Origin: Candidatus Melainabacteria bacterium
GTDB lineage: Bacteria > Cyanobacteriota > Vampirovibrionia > Obscuribacterales > Obscuribacteraceae
DNA length: 5,144 nucleotides
Reading direction: 5' to 3'
NCBI GenBank assembly: GCA_014380105.1
Contig: JACMKL010000328.1
Coordinates: forward strand, 1 to 5,144
Of the stretch, positions 1-5,144 are shown piece by piece. Below the pieces are notes generated by a model. It did no database searches and had not been told where the DNA came from. It saw only the letters and a list, made by a program, of their open reading frames with translations. The position numbers and the translations under genes were made by a program. Each line of letters begins with the position of its first letter. Within the stretch, counting starts at the first letter, position 1.

Positions 1-30
1 AGGCGAGTTTTGGGCGCCAATCAAAGCGTT

Positions 31-1485
31 TCAAGCACAAACCGGATTTCCCATCGCACCCACCGCGAATGATTCCACCTGGTCCGGTTGAAAAGACTCA
101 CTACCATTGCGCTCATCCATTGTCTCGAGATCAGATTTTAAGGTGAGCAAAGCATCTTTCAACGCGCTCAGCACGCCCGTCGGTGCAGCGAGCGGGAGAG
201 ACAATTCGAAGCGAGTGCTTTCCGGAGAGGAAAAAATGCGACTGGACAATCCTCGCTCAAGCAACAACTGACCCAAATCATGCTTGTCGAAGCGCGAATG
301 AAAACGCAGAAGAAGCTCATACCCAGTACACCCGTTGCCGACAGTCACAATGTCGCGCAGATTGCTCAGAACAAACTCCAGTGCTTCTTGTCGAGCCTTG
401 GTTAGGAGTGATTTTTGACGAAATATATGTTGCTCAAATTGCCCGGACTGCAAAAAAGTATTCAAAACTGAATGCTCCAGGCGCGCTTCGGTCGCGGTCG
501 CAGCAGCGATTTGCTCCGCAAAAGACTGAGCGAATTCAGGCGTGACCACAAGATATGAAAGCTCGGTCAGGGGTGCCAAATATGCACCAAAACAGCCGAG
601 ATGTAGGACATTTTTGTATTGGTGAAACATGCTCGGCTCGGGCGTTTTGCCAAATCTCAATAAGGCAAGACCGTCGTCTTCCAACAACATTGACCCGGTC
701 TCGTAGGCGAACTTCACAGCTAAAGCGCGTCTGCGCTCCGACATTACCGCCCCGGAGTACAACTGAGCATTGGGACTCAACGCCAACAATTTGCCCGGCA
801 CGCGCCAACCCAAGTGGTCAACGGCTGCACCTTCTCTATCAATCGAGAGCAATTGCATGTCACTGCCAGCTTCGCACAGCGCACTTGTAAGCCTTTCGTC
901 GCATGAGCTTTCGGCAATAGCAATATCACCCTTGTCAATCAAACAACGCGCAATGAAATTATATGCCTGAGTTTTTGTATCAAACAAAAGCACTTGTTCC
1001 GGAGTGCAGTCAATTTGCCTTGTCAACCGCAACAGTCGACAGATTGAGGCTTTCAGTTGAGCGACCGAAGACAAATTACATTCATTATCGATCACTGAGT
1101 CAATAACTGACTGAGTCGTTCTCATCCAGCTCTTGAACGGCACAAGCGTCAGCGGCGGGCGCTGCAGATGCAAAATAAGCGGCTTATCTGGAGCACTTAA
1201 ATCTAGAACAACTTCATCAATATTGCTTGTTGCAAAATGCAAACCAGGATTTACCTTAGTACTGCCGCCACGCTTAGCCGTGAGAAAGCCCAGCGACTTT
1301 AGCTCTTCGTAACAGCGCACAGCGGTCACGCGCGAAATGCCAAACTGCTCAGTGAGAGCGTATGTGGACGGAACAACATCTCCCGGCTTGAGTTTGCCGC
1401 TTTTGATGTCGGCGATGAATGACTCCTGCAATTGCCTGTAGAGCGGCATGGAGCTAGTTTCGGGCGCTTTGTCGATTTGTCTCAT
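31..1485 (-). CDS. MocR-type (GntR family) transcriptional regulator with degenerate aminotransferase-like domain
   Basis: 484-residue protein. Residues about 14-78 form a GntR winged helix-turn-helix: PLYRQLQ opening, KLKPGDVVPS, the FGISRVTAVRCYEEL recognition region, then a GFL...RGGS wing. Residues about 105-450 follow the aminotransferase fold type I pattern of MocR proteins, with SPNAQLYSGAVMS (237-249), LLEDDG (267-272) and HLGCFGAYLAP (295-305). In PLP-binding MocR proteins these read roughly HQ.P.G, EDDY and GTFSK. Here the tyrosine is Gly272, the Schiff-base lysine is Ala301, and the HQ.P.G segment is altered. Covalent PLP binding is therefore unlikely, and this is not an enzyme. 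The domain may bind another ligand or only dimerise. A tail of about 30 residues follows residue 450. The start ATG has a weak GGGA site upstream; Met13 is an alternative start but would remove residues just ahead of the DNA-binding domain. The gene is divergent from the moa operon, which is its most likely target along with itself. Family assignment is confident; target and ligand are inference. Confidence 0.9.
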   Translation of the reverse strand: MRQIDKAPETSSMPLYRQLQESFIADIKSGKLKPGDVVPSTYALTEQFGISRVTAVRCYEELKSLGFLTAKRGGSTKVNPGLHFATSNIDEVVLDLSAPDKPLILHLQRPPLTLVPFKSWMRTTQSVIDSVIDNECNLSSVAQLKASICRLLRLTRQIDCTPEQVLLFDTKTQAYNFIARCLIDKGDIAIAESSCDERLTSALCEAGSDMQLLSIDREGAAVDHLGWRVPGKLLALSPNAQLYSGAVMSERRRALAVKFAYETGSMLLEDDGLALLRFGKTPEPSMFHQYKNVLHLGCFGAYLAPLTELSYLVVTPEFAQSFAEQIAAATATEARLEHSVLNTFLQSGQFEQHIFRQKSLLTKARQEALEFVLSNLRDIVTVGNGCTGYELLLRFHSRFDKHDLGQLLLERGLSSRIFSSPESTRFELSLPLAAPTGVLSALKDALLTLKSDLETMDERNGSESFQPDQVESFAVGAMGNPVCA

Positions 1486-1500
1486 GCATTCGATTCCCGT

Positions 1501-1506
1501 ATTTTA
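1501..1506 (-). promoter_or_regulatory. Candidate -10 box of the regulator promoter
   Basis: Read on the minus strand this is TAAAAT, the same hexamer as the candidate plus-strand box at 1560-1565. Together with the adjoining G each forms half of a perfect ATTTTAC/GTAAAAT inverted pair. No convincing -35 element lies 16-18 bases upstream. The mRNA leader would be only about 10 bases. Confidence 0.25.
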
Positions 1507-1547
1507 CAACTGCGACATTAACTGCCGCTTCTTTCCGAGTTGTTAAA
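1502..1547. repeat. Imperfect inverted repeat, possible operator
   Basis: TTTTACAACT at 1502-1511 is the reverse complement of AGTTGTTAAA at 1538-1547 at 9 of 10 positions. The arms are separated by 26 bases, with arm centres about 36 bp apart. That geometry would suit a dimeric DNA-binding protein. AT-rich arms make chance similarity possible, so the regulatory role is inference. Confidence 0.4.
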
Positions 1548-1559
1548 CGGCTACTGCCG
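1521..1559. repeat. Direct repeat ACTGCCG, two exact copies 32 bp apart, candidate MocR operator
   Basis: ACTGCCG occurs at 1521-1527 and 1553-1559, 32 bp from start to start, about three helical turns, so both copies would face the same side of the DNA. A shorter relative, AACTGCG, lies at 1508-1514. CTGCCG also occurs inverted as CGGCAG at 1604-1609. Two direct repeats on one DNA face is the known binding pattern of GabR-like MocR regulators. Assignment to this regulator is inferred from proximity. Confidence 0.4.
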
Positions 1560-1560
1560 T
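1547..1560. repeat. Short perfect inverted repeat (5-bp arms, 4-base loop)
   Basis: ACGGC at 1547-1551 and GCCGT at 1556-1560 are perfect reverse complements around TACT. The right arm overlaps the second ACTGCCG repeat and ends at the plus-strand TAAAAT box. It has no U-tract, so it is more likely part of an operator than a terminator. Confidence 0.35.
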
Positions 1561-1565
1561 AAAAT
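1560..1565 (+). promoter_or_regulatory. Candidate -10 box of the moa operon promoter
   Basis: TAAAAT matches the sigma-70 -10 consensus at five of six positions. The only -35-like element, TTGTTA at 1540-1545, is just 14 bases upstream, shorter than the usual 16-18, so the promoter would be weak or activator-dependent. Transcription from here would begin near 1572, which would exclude a GTG start at 1571 and leave a leader of roughly 55 bases before the TTG start at 1628. Confidence 0.3.
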
Positions 1566-1613
1566 GACAAGTGCGATGCCATATGGGAAAATCACAGGCA
1601 GAGCGGCAGATTT

Positions 1614-1623
1614 GGGGTGAGGA
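1614..1623 (+). promoter_or_regulatory. Ribosome binding site that decides the moaD start
   Basis: GGGGTGAGGA is a purine-rich Shine-Dalgarno-like stretch ending four bases before TTG at 1628. The in-frame alternatives further upstream, GTG at 1571 and ATG at 1583, have no comparable site. This supports the TTG start. Confidence 0.5.
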
Positions 1624-1627
1624 CATT

Positions 1628-1885
1628 TTGTCTAATCAGAATACGAAAACTGTCAGAGTCGATTATTTTGCGCTTCTAAAAGAACAGCGTGGACTTTCCA
1701 GCGAGCAATTCCAAACGAAAAGCACCACTGTCAAAGAACTTTATGAAGAACTGAAAGCGATGTACAACTTCTCTCTGCCTCATTCTTCAATTGGCGTTGC
1801 TCTCAACGACGAATTTACAAACTGGGAAAAGACATTGTCCGAAAAGGACAAAGTTGTTTTTATTCCACCAGTGGCTGGTGGCTAA
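1628..1885 (+). CDS. moaD: Molybdopterin synthase small, sulfur-carrier subunit MoaD
   Basis: 85-residue ubiquitin-fold sulfur carrier. Its C-terminal glycine is adenylylated by MoeB and converted to a thiocarboxylate, which donates sulfur to cyclic pyranopterin monophosphate inside MoaE. Visible hallmarks are the first strand VRVDYFALLKE (residues 9-19), the VKELYEELK helix (35-43), the VALNDEF segment (57-63) and the C-terminal VVFIPPVAGG (76-85) with the required Gly-Gly. The length matches the usual 80-85 residues from a TTG start with a good ribosome binding site. ATG at 1583 and GTG at 1571 would add 15 or 19 residues unrelated to the family. It is the first gene of the operon and ends one base before moaE. 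Identity is secure; the exact start is moderately supported. Confidence 0.9.
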   Translation: MSNQNTKTVRVDYFALLKEQRGLSSEQFQTKSTTVKELYEELKAMYNFSLPHSSIGVALNDEFTNWEKTLSEKDKVVFIPPVAGG

Positions 1886-1886
1886 A

Positions 1887-2321
1887 ATGTTCTCGTTATC
1901 ATCAACTGCAATCGACAGAGAAGCTCTACGCGCGCGGGTTATATCACCTGCAGCAGGCGGCTTTGTTTCGTTTGAAGGTTGGGTGCGCGAAAATAATGAG
2001 GGTAAAGAAGTTAGTGCGTTAGAGTACGAAGCTTACGCAGAACTCGCCGTTGCCGAAGGCAAAAAAATCGTCGCCGAGGCAGAACGATTTGGAATAATTG
2101 AAGCCGAATGCGTGCATCGCACAGGCGCACTCGCGATAGGCGACCTGGCCGTGATGGTTGTTGTCTCGTCCGCTCATCGCAAAGCAGCTTTTGAAGCGTG
2201 CGAATATATCATCAACGAAATTAAAAGTCGTGTGCCGATCTGGAAAAGAGAAACCTACACAGATGGCGAAACAACTTGGGTCAATTGCAGCCACCAGCAC
2301 GCCACTGGGACAAAGTCATGA
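1887..2321 (+). CDS. moaE: Molybdopterin synthase catalytic subunit MoaE
   Basis: 144-residue large subunit of molybdopterin synthase. As a dimer it binds two MoaD and transfers their thiocarboxylate sulfur to cyclic pyranopterin monophosphate to build the dithiolene. Family landmarks appear in order: GGFVSFEGWVR (24-34), ALEYEAYAELA (44-54), HRTGALAIGD (77-86), SSAHRKAAFEA (94-104) and IKSRVPIWKRE (112-122). Lys113 and Lys120 correspond to the E. coli catalytic Lys119 and Lys126; Arg34, His97 and Arg98 also match conserved positions. The protein looks complete and active. ATG at 1887 is chosen because it follows the moaD stop by one base, has GGTGG just upstream inside the moaD end, and gives normal length. 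The last codons overlap moaA in an ATGA, so translation of moaD, moaE and moaA is probably coupled. Confidence 0.96.
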   Translation: MFSLSSTAIDREALRARVISPAAGGFVSFEGWVRENNEGKEVSALEYEAYAELAVAEGKKIVAEAERFGIIEAECVHRTGALAIGDLAVMVVVSSAHRKAAFEACEYIINEIKSRVPIWKRETYTDGETTWVNCSHQHATGTKS

Positions 2322-3316
2322 CGGCGCTCACTGACAGCTTCGGCAGGGTTCATACCTACCTGCGCATCTCAGTCACCGACAAATGTAATTTGCGCTGCGC
2401 CTATTGCATGCCGGCAGAAGGAATTGTCTGGCGTCAGAAAGAAGAATTGCTGACCTTCGAAGAAATTGAACGAGTCGCTTCGATAATGGTCAAATTCGGT
2501 GTCAACAAGATCCGCTTGACGGGCGGAGAACCGATGGTGAGAAGAAACATCGAAAATCTGGCTAAAAATCTATCGAGGCTCGATGGCTTAAAAACTCTGG
2601 CGATGACCACTAATGCCACCATGCTCGCAGAAACTGCTCAAACTCTAAAAGAGAGTGGCATCAATGCACTCAATATCAGTCTTGATACTCTCAAGAGAGA
2701 ACGCTTTCTGAAAATAACCCGTCGCGATCAATTTGATACTGTCTGGGCCGGATTGCAAGCTGCACTCACAACTGGCTTCGACGAACTCAAGCTAAACTCC
2801 GTTGTCATTGCCGGTTTTAACGATGATGAGTTACTGGAATTTTCCGACCTGGCCTTCAATAACAAATTGAATGTGCGATTCATTGAATTTATGCCATTCA
2901 AAGACAATGAATGGAATGTCGAAAAAGTAGTCACTTACAAAGACATGATCAAAGAAATCGAAAAGCGCTACACACTTACTCCAATAAAGTCAGACCGGTC
3001 AGCAGTAGCAAAAGATTTTTCGCTGCACGACAGGGACGGCAATTTAGGCAAAGGTTCTGTAGCGTTTATAACATCTATGTCTGACAGTTTTTGCGCTACA
3101 TGCAATAGACTGAGACTCACTGCCGACGGGCAAATCAAGTCGTGCCTCTTTTATCCTGCCGAAATAAATTTGCGAGATCGCATGCGTGATGGCGCAAGTG
3201 ATGCAGATATTGAAGCAATGATTCGCCATGCGCTACAGCTAAAACCTGAAGCGCATCCGCCTGCGGAAGAATTAGCGAAGAGTGATAATCGCACGATGAT
3301 TGAAATTGGTGGCTGA
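2318..3316 (+). CDS. moaA: GTP 3',8-cyclase MoaA (radical SAM)
   Basis: 332-residue enzyme of the first Moco step: a radical SAM reaction on GTP giving 3',8-cyclo-7,8-dihydro-GTP, the substrate of MoaC. The N-terminal cluster motif is CNLRCAYC (Cys23, Cys27, Cys30), followed by TGGEP (68-72) for SAM binding. The second [4Fe-4S] site is made by Cys259, Cys262 and Cys276, spaced CxxC-13-C, with the conserved NRLRL after Cys262. The protein ends in the functional Gly-Gly (MIEIGG). Length is normal and no key residue is missing. ATG at 2318 overlaps the moaE stop as ATGA and has GGGA seven bases upstream. RFIEFMPF (187-194) and FITSMSDSFC (250-259) resemble eukaryotic MOCS1A/Cnx2 and related bacterial proteins more than the E. 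coli type, judged from memory. Confidence 0.97.
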   Translation: MTALTDSFGRVHTYLRISVTDKCNLRCAYCMPAEGIVWRQKEELLTFEEIERVASIMVKFGVNKIRLTGGEPMVRRNIENLAKNLSRLDGLKTLAMTTNATMLAETAQTLKESGINALNISLDTLKRERFLKITRRDQFDTVWAGLQAALTTGFDELKLNSVVIAGFNDDELLEFSDLAFNNKLNVRFIEFMPFKDNEWNVEKVVTYKDMIKEIEKRYTLTPIKSDRSAVAKDFSLHDRDGNLGKGSVAFITSMSDSFCATCNRLRLTADGQIKSCLFYPAEINLRDRMRDGASDADIEAMIRHALQLKPEAHPPAEELAKSDNRTMIEIGG

Positions 3317-3322
3317 GAAAAT

Positions 3323-3327
3323 GGGAG
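3323..3327 (+). promoter_or_regulatory. Ribosome binding site of the moaC-moaB fusion gene
   Basis: GGGAG lies six bases before ATG at 3334, in the 17-base gap after moaA. It fixes the start of a protein that lacks the short N-terminal extension seen in stand-alone MoaC proteins. The ATG at 3321 is in another frame. Confidence 0.6.
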
Positions 3328-3333
3328 CAACGG

Positions 3334-4296
3334 ATGCGAGACATCTCTAACAAAGTCAACACACTCAGAACGGCTGTTGCCCGGGCGCGCTTAAAAGTAA
3401 GTCCGAGCACTATTCGGCTCATTAGAGAAGGTGGCGCACCAAAGGGCGACCCAATTCCAGTTGCACGAGTCGCCGCTATTCAAGCAGCCAAAAACACTTC
3501 GCAAATAATTCCTTATTGCCATCCAATGCCAGTTGAATTTGTTGGCGTCGAATTCCAACTTGACGAAGATTTCATTGAAATTCTGGCAACAGTAAAGGCG
3601 ATTTACAAAACCGGCGTCGAGATGGAAGCACTGACAGCCGCATCAGTAGCCGCATTAACCATTTACGATATGCTCAAAATGGTTGACGAAGTTATGCAAA
3701 TAGAATCAATTGTGCTCGTCAAAAAGAAAGGTGGCAAAACAGATTTCAGACCACTAATGGACAGAGATTTCAAAGCGGGCATCGTTGTTTTATCCGATTC
3801 CTGCGCCCGCGGCGAGAAAGAAGATATTTCCGGGAAACTAATTATGGATCGCGTCGAGCTAGAAGGATTTGATGTCTCCGAATACGTGCTCATACCCGAC
3901 GAACCAGCCGATGCACAGGCTCAAATAAAGCGTCTCGCCGACGAGTTGGATGTCGATTTAATCATCACTAGTGGTGGCACAGGAATATCCGATAGAGACA
4001 CCACTCCTGAAGCTATCAAAGAATTGCTTGACCGAGAATTGCCTGGTATTGCAGAAACGATGAGAGCTTACGGACAAGAAAGAAATCCATATGCGATGTT
4101 TTCTCGCTCACTAGTTGGCGTGCGTGGCAAAACTCTAATTGTGACGATGCCCGGCTCTACTGGTGGCGTGAAAGATGGCATGGATGCTCTATTTCCATAT
4201 GTTTTCCACGCTTTCAAAATGCTTCGCAACGAAGGACATTCTGATGAAATCAAACCAGCCAAGACGGACGCTTTGCAGCAAAAGGCAAAAATTTAA
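3334..4296 (+). CDS. moaCB: Bifunctional MoaC-MoaB fusion: cyclic pyranopterin monophosphate synthase plus molybdopterin adenylyltransferase-type domain
   Basis: 320 residues with two domains. MoaC (about 1-137) turns the MoaA product into cyclic pyranopterin monophosphate. It shows EGGAPKGD (Lys37), IIPYCHPMP (His63), TGVEMEALTAASVAALTIYDMLK (Glu96, Asp112, Lys115), which match E. coli Lys51, His77, Glu112, Asp128 and Lys131. After a linker of about ten residues, the MoaB/MogA domain (about 147-300) has VVLSDSCARGEKEDISG (151-167), ITSGGTGISDRDTTPEA (211-227), PGIAETMR (237-244) and TMPGSTGG (271-278). This domain fits ATP-dependent adenylylation of molybdopterin before MoeA acts; whether it equals MogA in activity or is an inactive MoaB as in E. 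coli cannot be told from motifs alone. The reading frame runs through the junction without a stop, so it is a true fusion of a known type. A Lys-rich tail ends the protein. Confidence 0.95.
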   Translation: MRDISNKVNTLRTAVARARLKVSPSTIRLIREGGAPKGDPIPVARVAAIQAAKNTSQIIPYCHPMPVEFVGVEFQLDEDFIEILATVKAIYKTGVEMEALTAASVAALTIYDMLKMVDEVMQIESIVLVKKKGGKTDFRPLMDRDFKAGIVVLSDSCARGEKEDISGKLIMDRVELEGFDVSEYVLIPDEPADAQAQIKRLADELDVDLIITSGGTGISDRDTTPEAIKELLDRELPGIAETMRAYGQERNPYAMFSRSLVGVRGKTLIVTMPGSTGGVKDGMDALFPYVFHAFKMLRNEGHSDEIKPAKTDALQQKAKI

Positions 4297-4311
4297 CAGG
4301 ACCGGTTTTAG

Positions 4312-5144
4312 ATGATTTCCTTCGAAGAAGCGCTTCGTACAGTTCTTGATTCAATAAAATTACTGGGCGTTGAAGACGTAAAACTGGAAAATTTGTCCGG
4401 ATATTTTTTAGCCGAAGACCTGATTGCGCCCTTCCCTTCACCACAATTCGACAATTCTGCAGTCGATGGTTATGGAGTCAAGATCAAAGACCTGCAGGGT
4501 GCAAATGAAGTTGCACTGAAATCGCTTCGTCTCGTCAATTCGATTGCAGCCGGTAGTGACTTGCCGCAGCAAATACAGTCGGGCGAAGCGGTAAAAATTT
4601 TCACTGGCGCACGCGTGCCATCATCGTGCGAAGCTGTCGTCATGCGGGAGTTCAGCACTGAAAGTAATGGACATGTGTCGCTCGGATATGAGCCTACGGC
4701 AGGCGAAAATATTCGACGCCTGGGCGACGAATTTGGCGAAGGCGCAAATGTGCTTTCGTCCAGAACAAAAGTTTCACCCCCGGTCGTTGCCTTAATCGCC
4801 TCGTTCGGACGCACTTCTATCCAGGTCTATCGAAAACCCAGTGTAGGTCTCGTAGTGACCGGTGATGAATTAGTCGAACCCGGTCAGCAACTAAAGCCGG
4901 GACAAATCTACAATTCCAATGTTTATGGACTGCGCGCGGCTGTAAAAGAACTCGGCATCACGGAATGCAAACAATATCTATCACGCGATACATTGGAAGA
5001 AACCAAACAAAAATTTCAAGAAGCGCTCAGCGCAAGCGACATCGTGATATCGTCCGGCGGCGTTTCGGTCGGCGACCACGACTATGTGAAAGAAGCACTC
5101 GAGTCGCTGGGTGTCAAAACATTGTTCTGGCGAATCGCGATGAA
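4312..5144 (+). CDS. moeA: Molybdopterin molybdenumtransferase MoeA (partial, 3' end beyond the window)
   Basis: An open frame from ATG at 4312 runs to the window end: 277 codons plus two bases, about two thirds of a usual MoeA of roughly 400 residues. MoeA hydrolyses adenylylated molybdopterin and inserts molybdate. Visible motifs are FDNSAVDGYGVK (46-57, with the conserved Asp52), KIFTGARVP (95-103), GENIRRLGDE (131-140), VVTGDELVEPGQQLKPGQIYNSN (181-203, Glu186) and ISSGGVSVGDHDYVKEAL (246-263, Asp257). These correspond to the MPT-binding and catalytic loops of E. coli MoeA, including Asp59 and Glu188. The segment usually reading P.GADAVV is PSSCEAVV here, a mild deviation. An AGGA lies ten bases before the ATG, 15 bases after the fusion gene stop, so it belongs to the same operon. 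The C-terminal domain IV cannot be assessed. Confidence 0.95.
   Translation, partial: MISFEEALRTVLDSIKLLGVEDVKLENLSGYFLAEDLIAPFPSPQFDNSAVDGYGVKIKDLQGANEVALKSLRLVNSIAAGSDLPQQIQSGEAVKIFTGARVPSSCEAVVMREFSTESNGHVSLGYEPTAGENIRRLGDEFGEGANVLSSRTKVSPPVVALIASFGRTSIQVYRKPSVGLVVTGDELVEPGQQLKPGQIYNSNVYGLRAAVKELGITECKQYLSRDTLEETKQKFQEALSASDIVISSGGVSVGDHDYVKEALESLGVKTLFWRIAM

Larger units (their letters stand above)
1486..1627. promoter_or_regulatory. Divergent intergenic control region between the MocR-like gene and the moa operon
   Basis: This 142-base stretch separates the regulator start from the preferred moaD start and must hold the promoters for both directions. It contains three ACTGC-type repeats, a long imperfect inverted repeat, a short perfect hairpin and a TAAAAT box on each strand. 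MocR-family regulators such as GabR are known to bind spaced direct repeats in divergent intergenic regions, so the operator is most likely here. The space is too small for a typical Moco riboswitch, and none of the expected multi-stem architecture was recognised. Confidence 0.6.

Noticed and set aside
8..27. Possible terminator downstream of the regulator around TTGGGCGCCAA
   Set aside because: The stem is only about four bases with no adjoining T-tract in the right orientation, and the window ends there.
183..970. Plus-strand open frames at 183-545, 555-890 and 770-970 and a minus-strand frame at 536-808
   Set aside because: They lie inside the regulator gene in other frames, have low-complexity or family-less translations and no ribosome binding sites; they are shadows.
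31..1485. Annotation of the minus-strand gene as a PLP-dependent aminotransferase enzyme
   Set aside because: It has an N-terminal GntR winged helix and lacks the PLP lysine and tyrosine, so a regulator is the supported call.
1486..1627. Moco riboswitch in front of the moa operon
   Set aside because: The leader from the likely promoter is only about 55 bases, too short for the known motif, and no matching multi-stem structure was recognised.
1791..1886. Longer moaE reading frame starting inside moaD at 1791
   Set aside because: The extra 32 residues are an out-of-frame reading of moaD and are not part of MoaE; ATG 1887 has a ribosome binding site and the normal length.
2019..2300. Minus-strand frame of 93 codons inside moaE, and similar minus-strand frames inside moaA, moaCB and moeA
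   Set aside because: They are antisense to well-conserved genes with no family features; codon-structure shadows.
2276..2317. Longer moaA reading frame starting with TTG at 2276
   Set aside because: It would overlap moaE by about 45 bases and add 14 residues without family similarity; the ATGA overlap start at 2318 is better.

Overview
The window is bacterial chromosomal DNA carrying the start of a molybdenum cofactor (Moco) biosynthesis operon, with a divergently transcribed regulator in front of it. The organism cannot be named securely. Gene density is high, there are Shine-Dalgarno sites and no introns, and base composition is fairly balanced. The MoaC-MoaB fusion and the MOCS1A-like MoaA are scattered across several phyla, to my recollection including Bacteroidota, so neither fixes the taxonomy. 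No mobile element, tRNA, rRNA, CRISPR array or clear sign of transfer is visible.

Layout. Positions 31-1485 on the minus strand encode a MocR-type (GntR subfamily) transcription factor: an N-terminal winged helix-turn-helix joined to an aminotransferase-fold domain. That domain has lost the residues expected to hold pyridoxal phosphate (PLP), including the Schiff-base lysine. Positions 1486-1627 are a divergent intergenic region. It holds direct repeats, an inverted repeat, a small perfect hairpin and a TAAAAT box on each strand, so it is the likely control region for both transcripts. From 1628 to the right-hand end, five plus-strand genes are packed tightly: moaD, moaE, moaA, a moaC-moaB fusion and moeA. 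The moeA gene runs off the window after 277 codons.

How the genes work together. MoaA and the MoaC half of the fusion convert GTP to cyclic pyranopterin monophosphate. MoaD (carrying sulfur on its C-terminal Gly-Gly) and MoaE form molybdopterin synthase, which adds the dithiolene sulfurs. The MoaB/MogA half of the fusion adenylylates molybdopterin, and MoeA inserts molybdate. The operon therefore covers almost the whole route from GTP to Moco. MoeB, the molybdate transporter, MobA and the molybdoenzymes are not in the window.

The most interesting point is the regulator. A MocR-family protein without its PLP lysine sits head-to-head with a Moco operon and shares a repeat-rich intergenic region with it. 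This suggests a Moco- or molybdenum-linked regulator that is neither ModE nor the Moco riboswitch and does not use PLP in the usual way. That is inference from sequence and gene layout. The biosynthetic genes themselves look intact and ordinary apart from the fusion and the MOCS1A-like MoaA.
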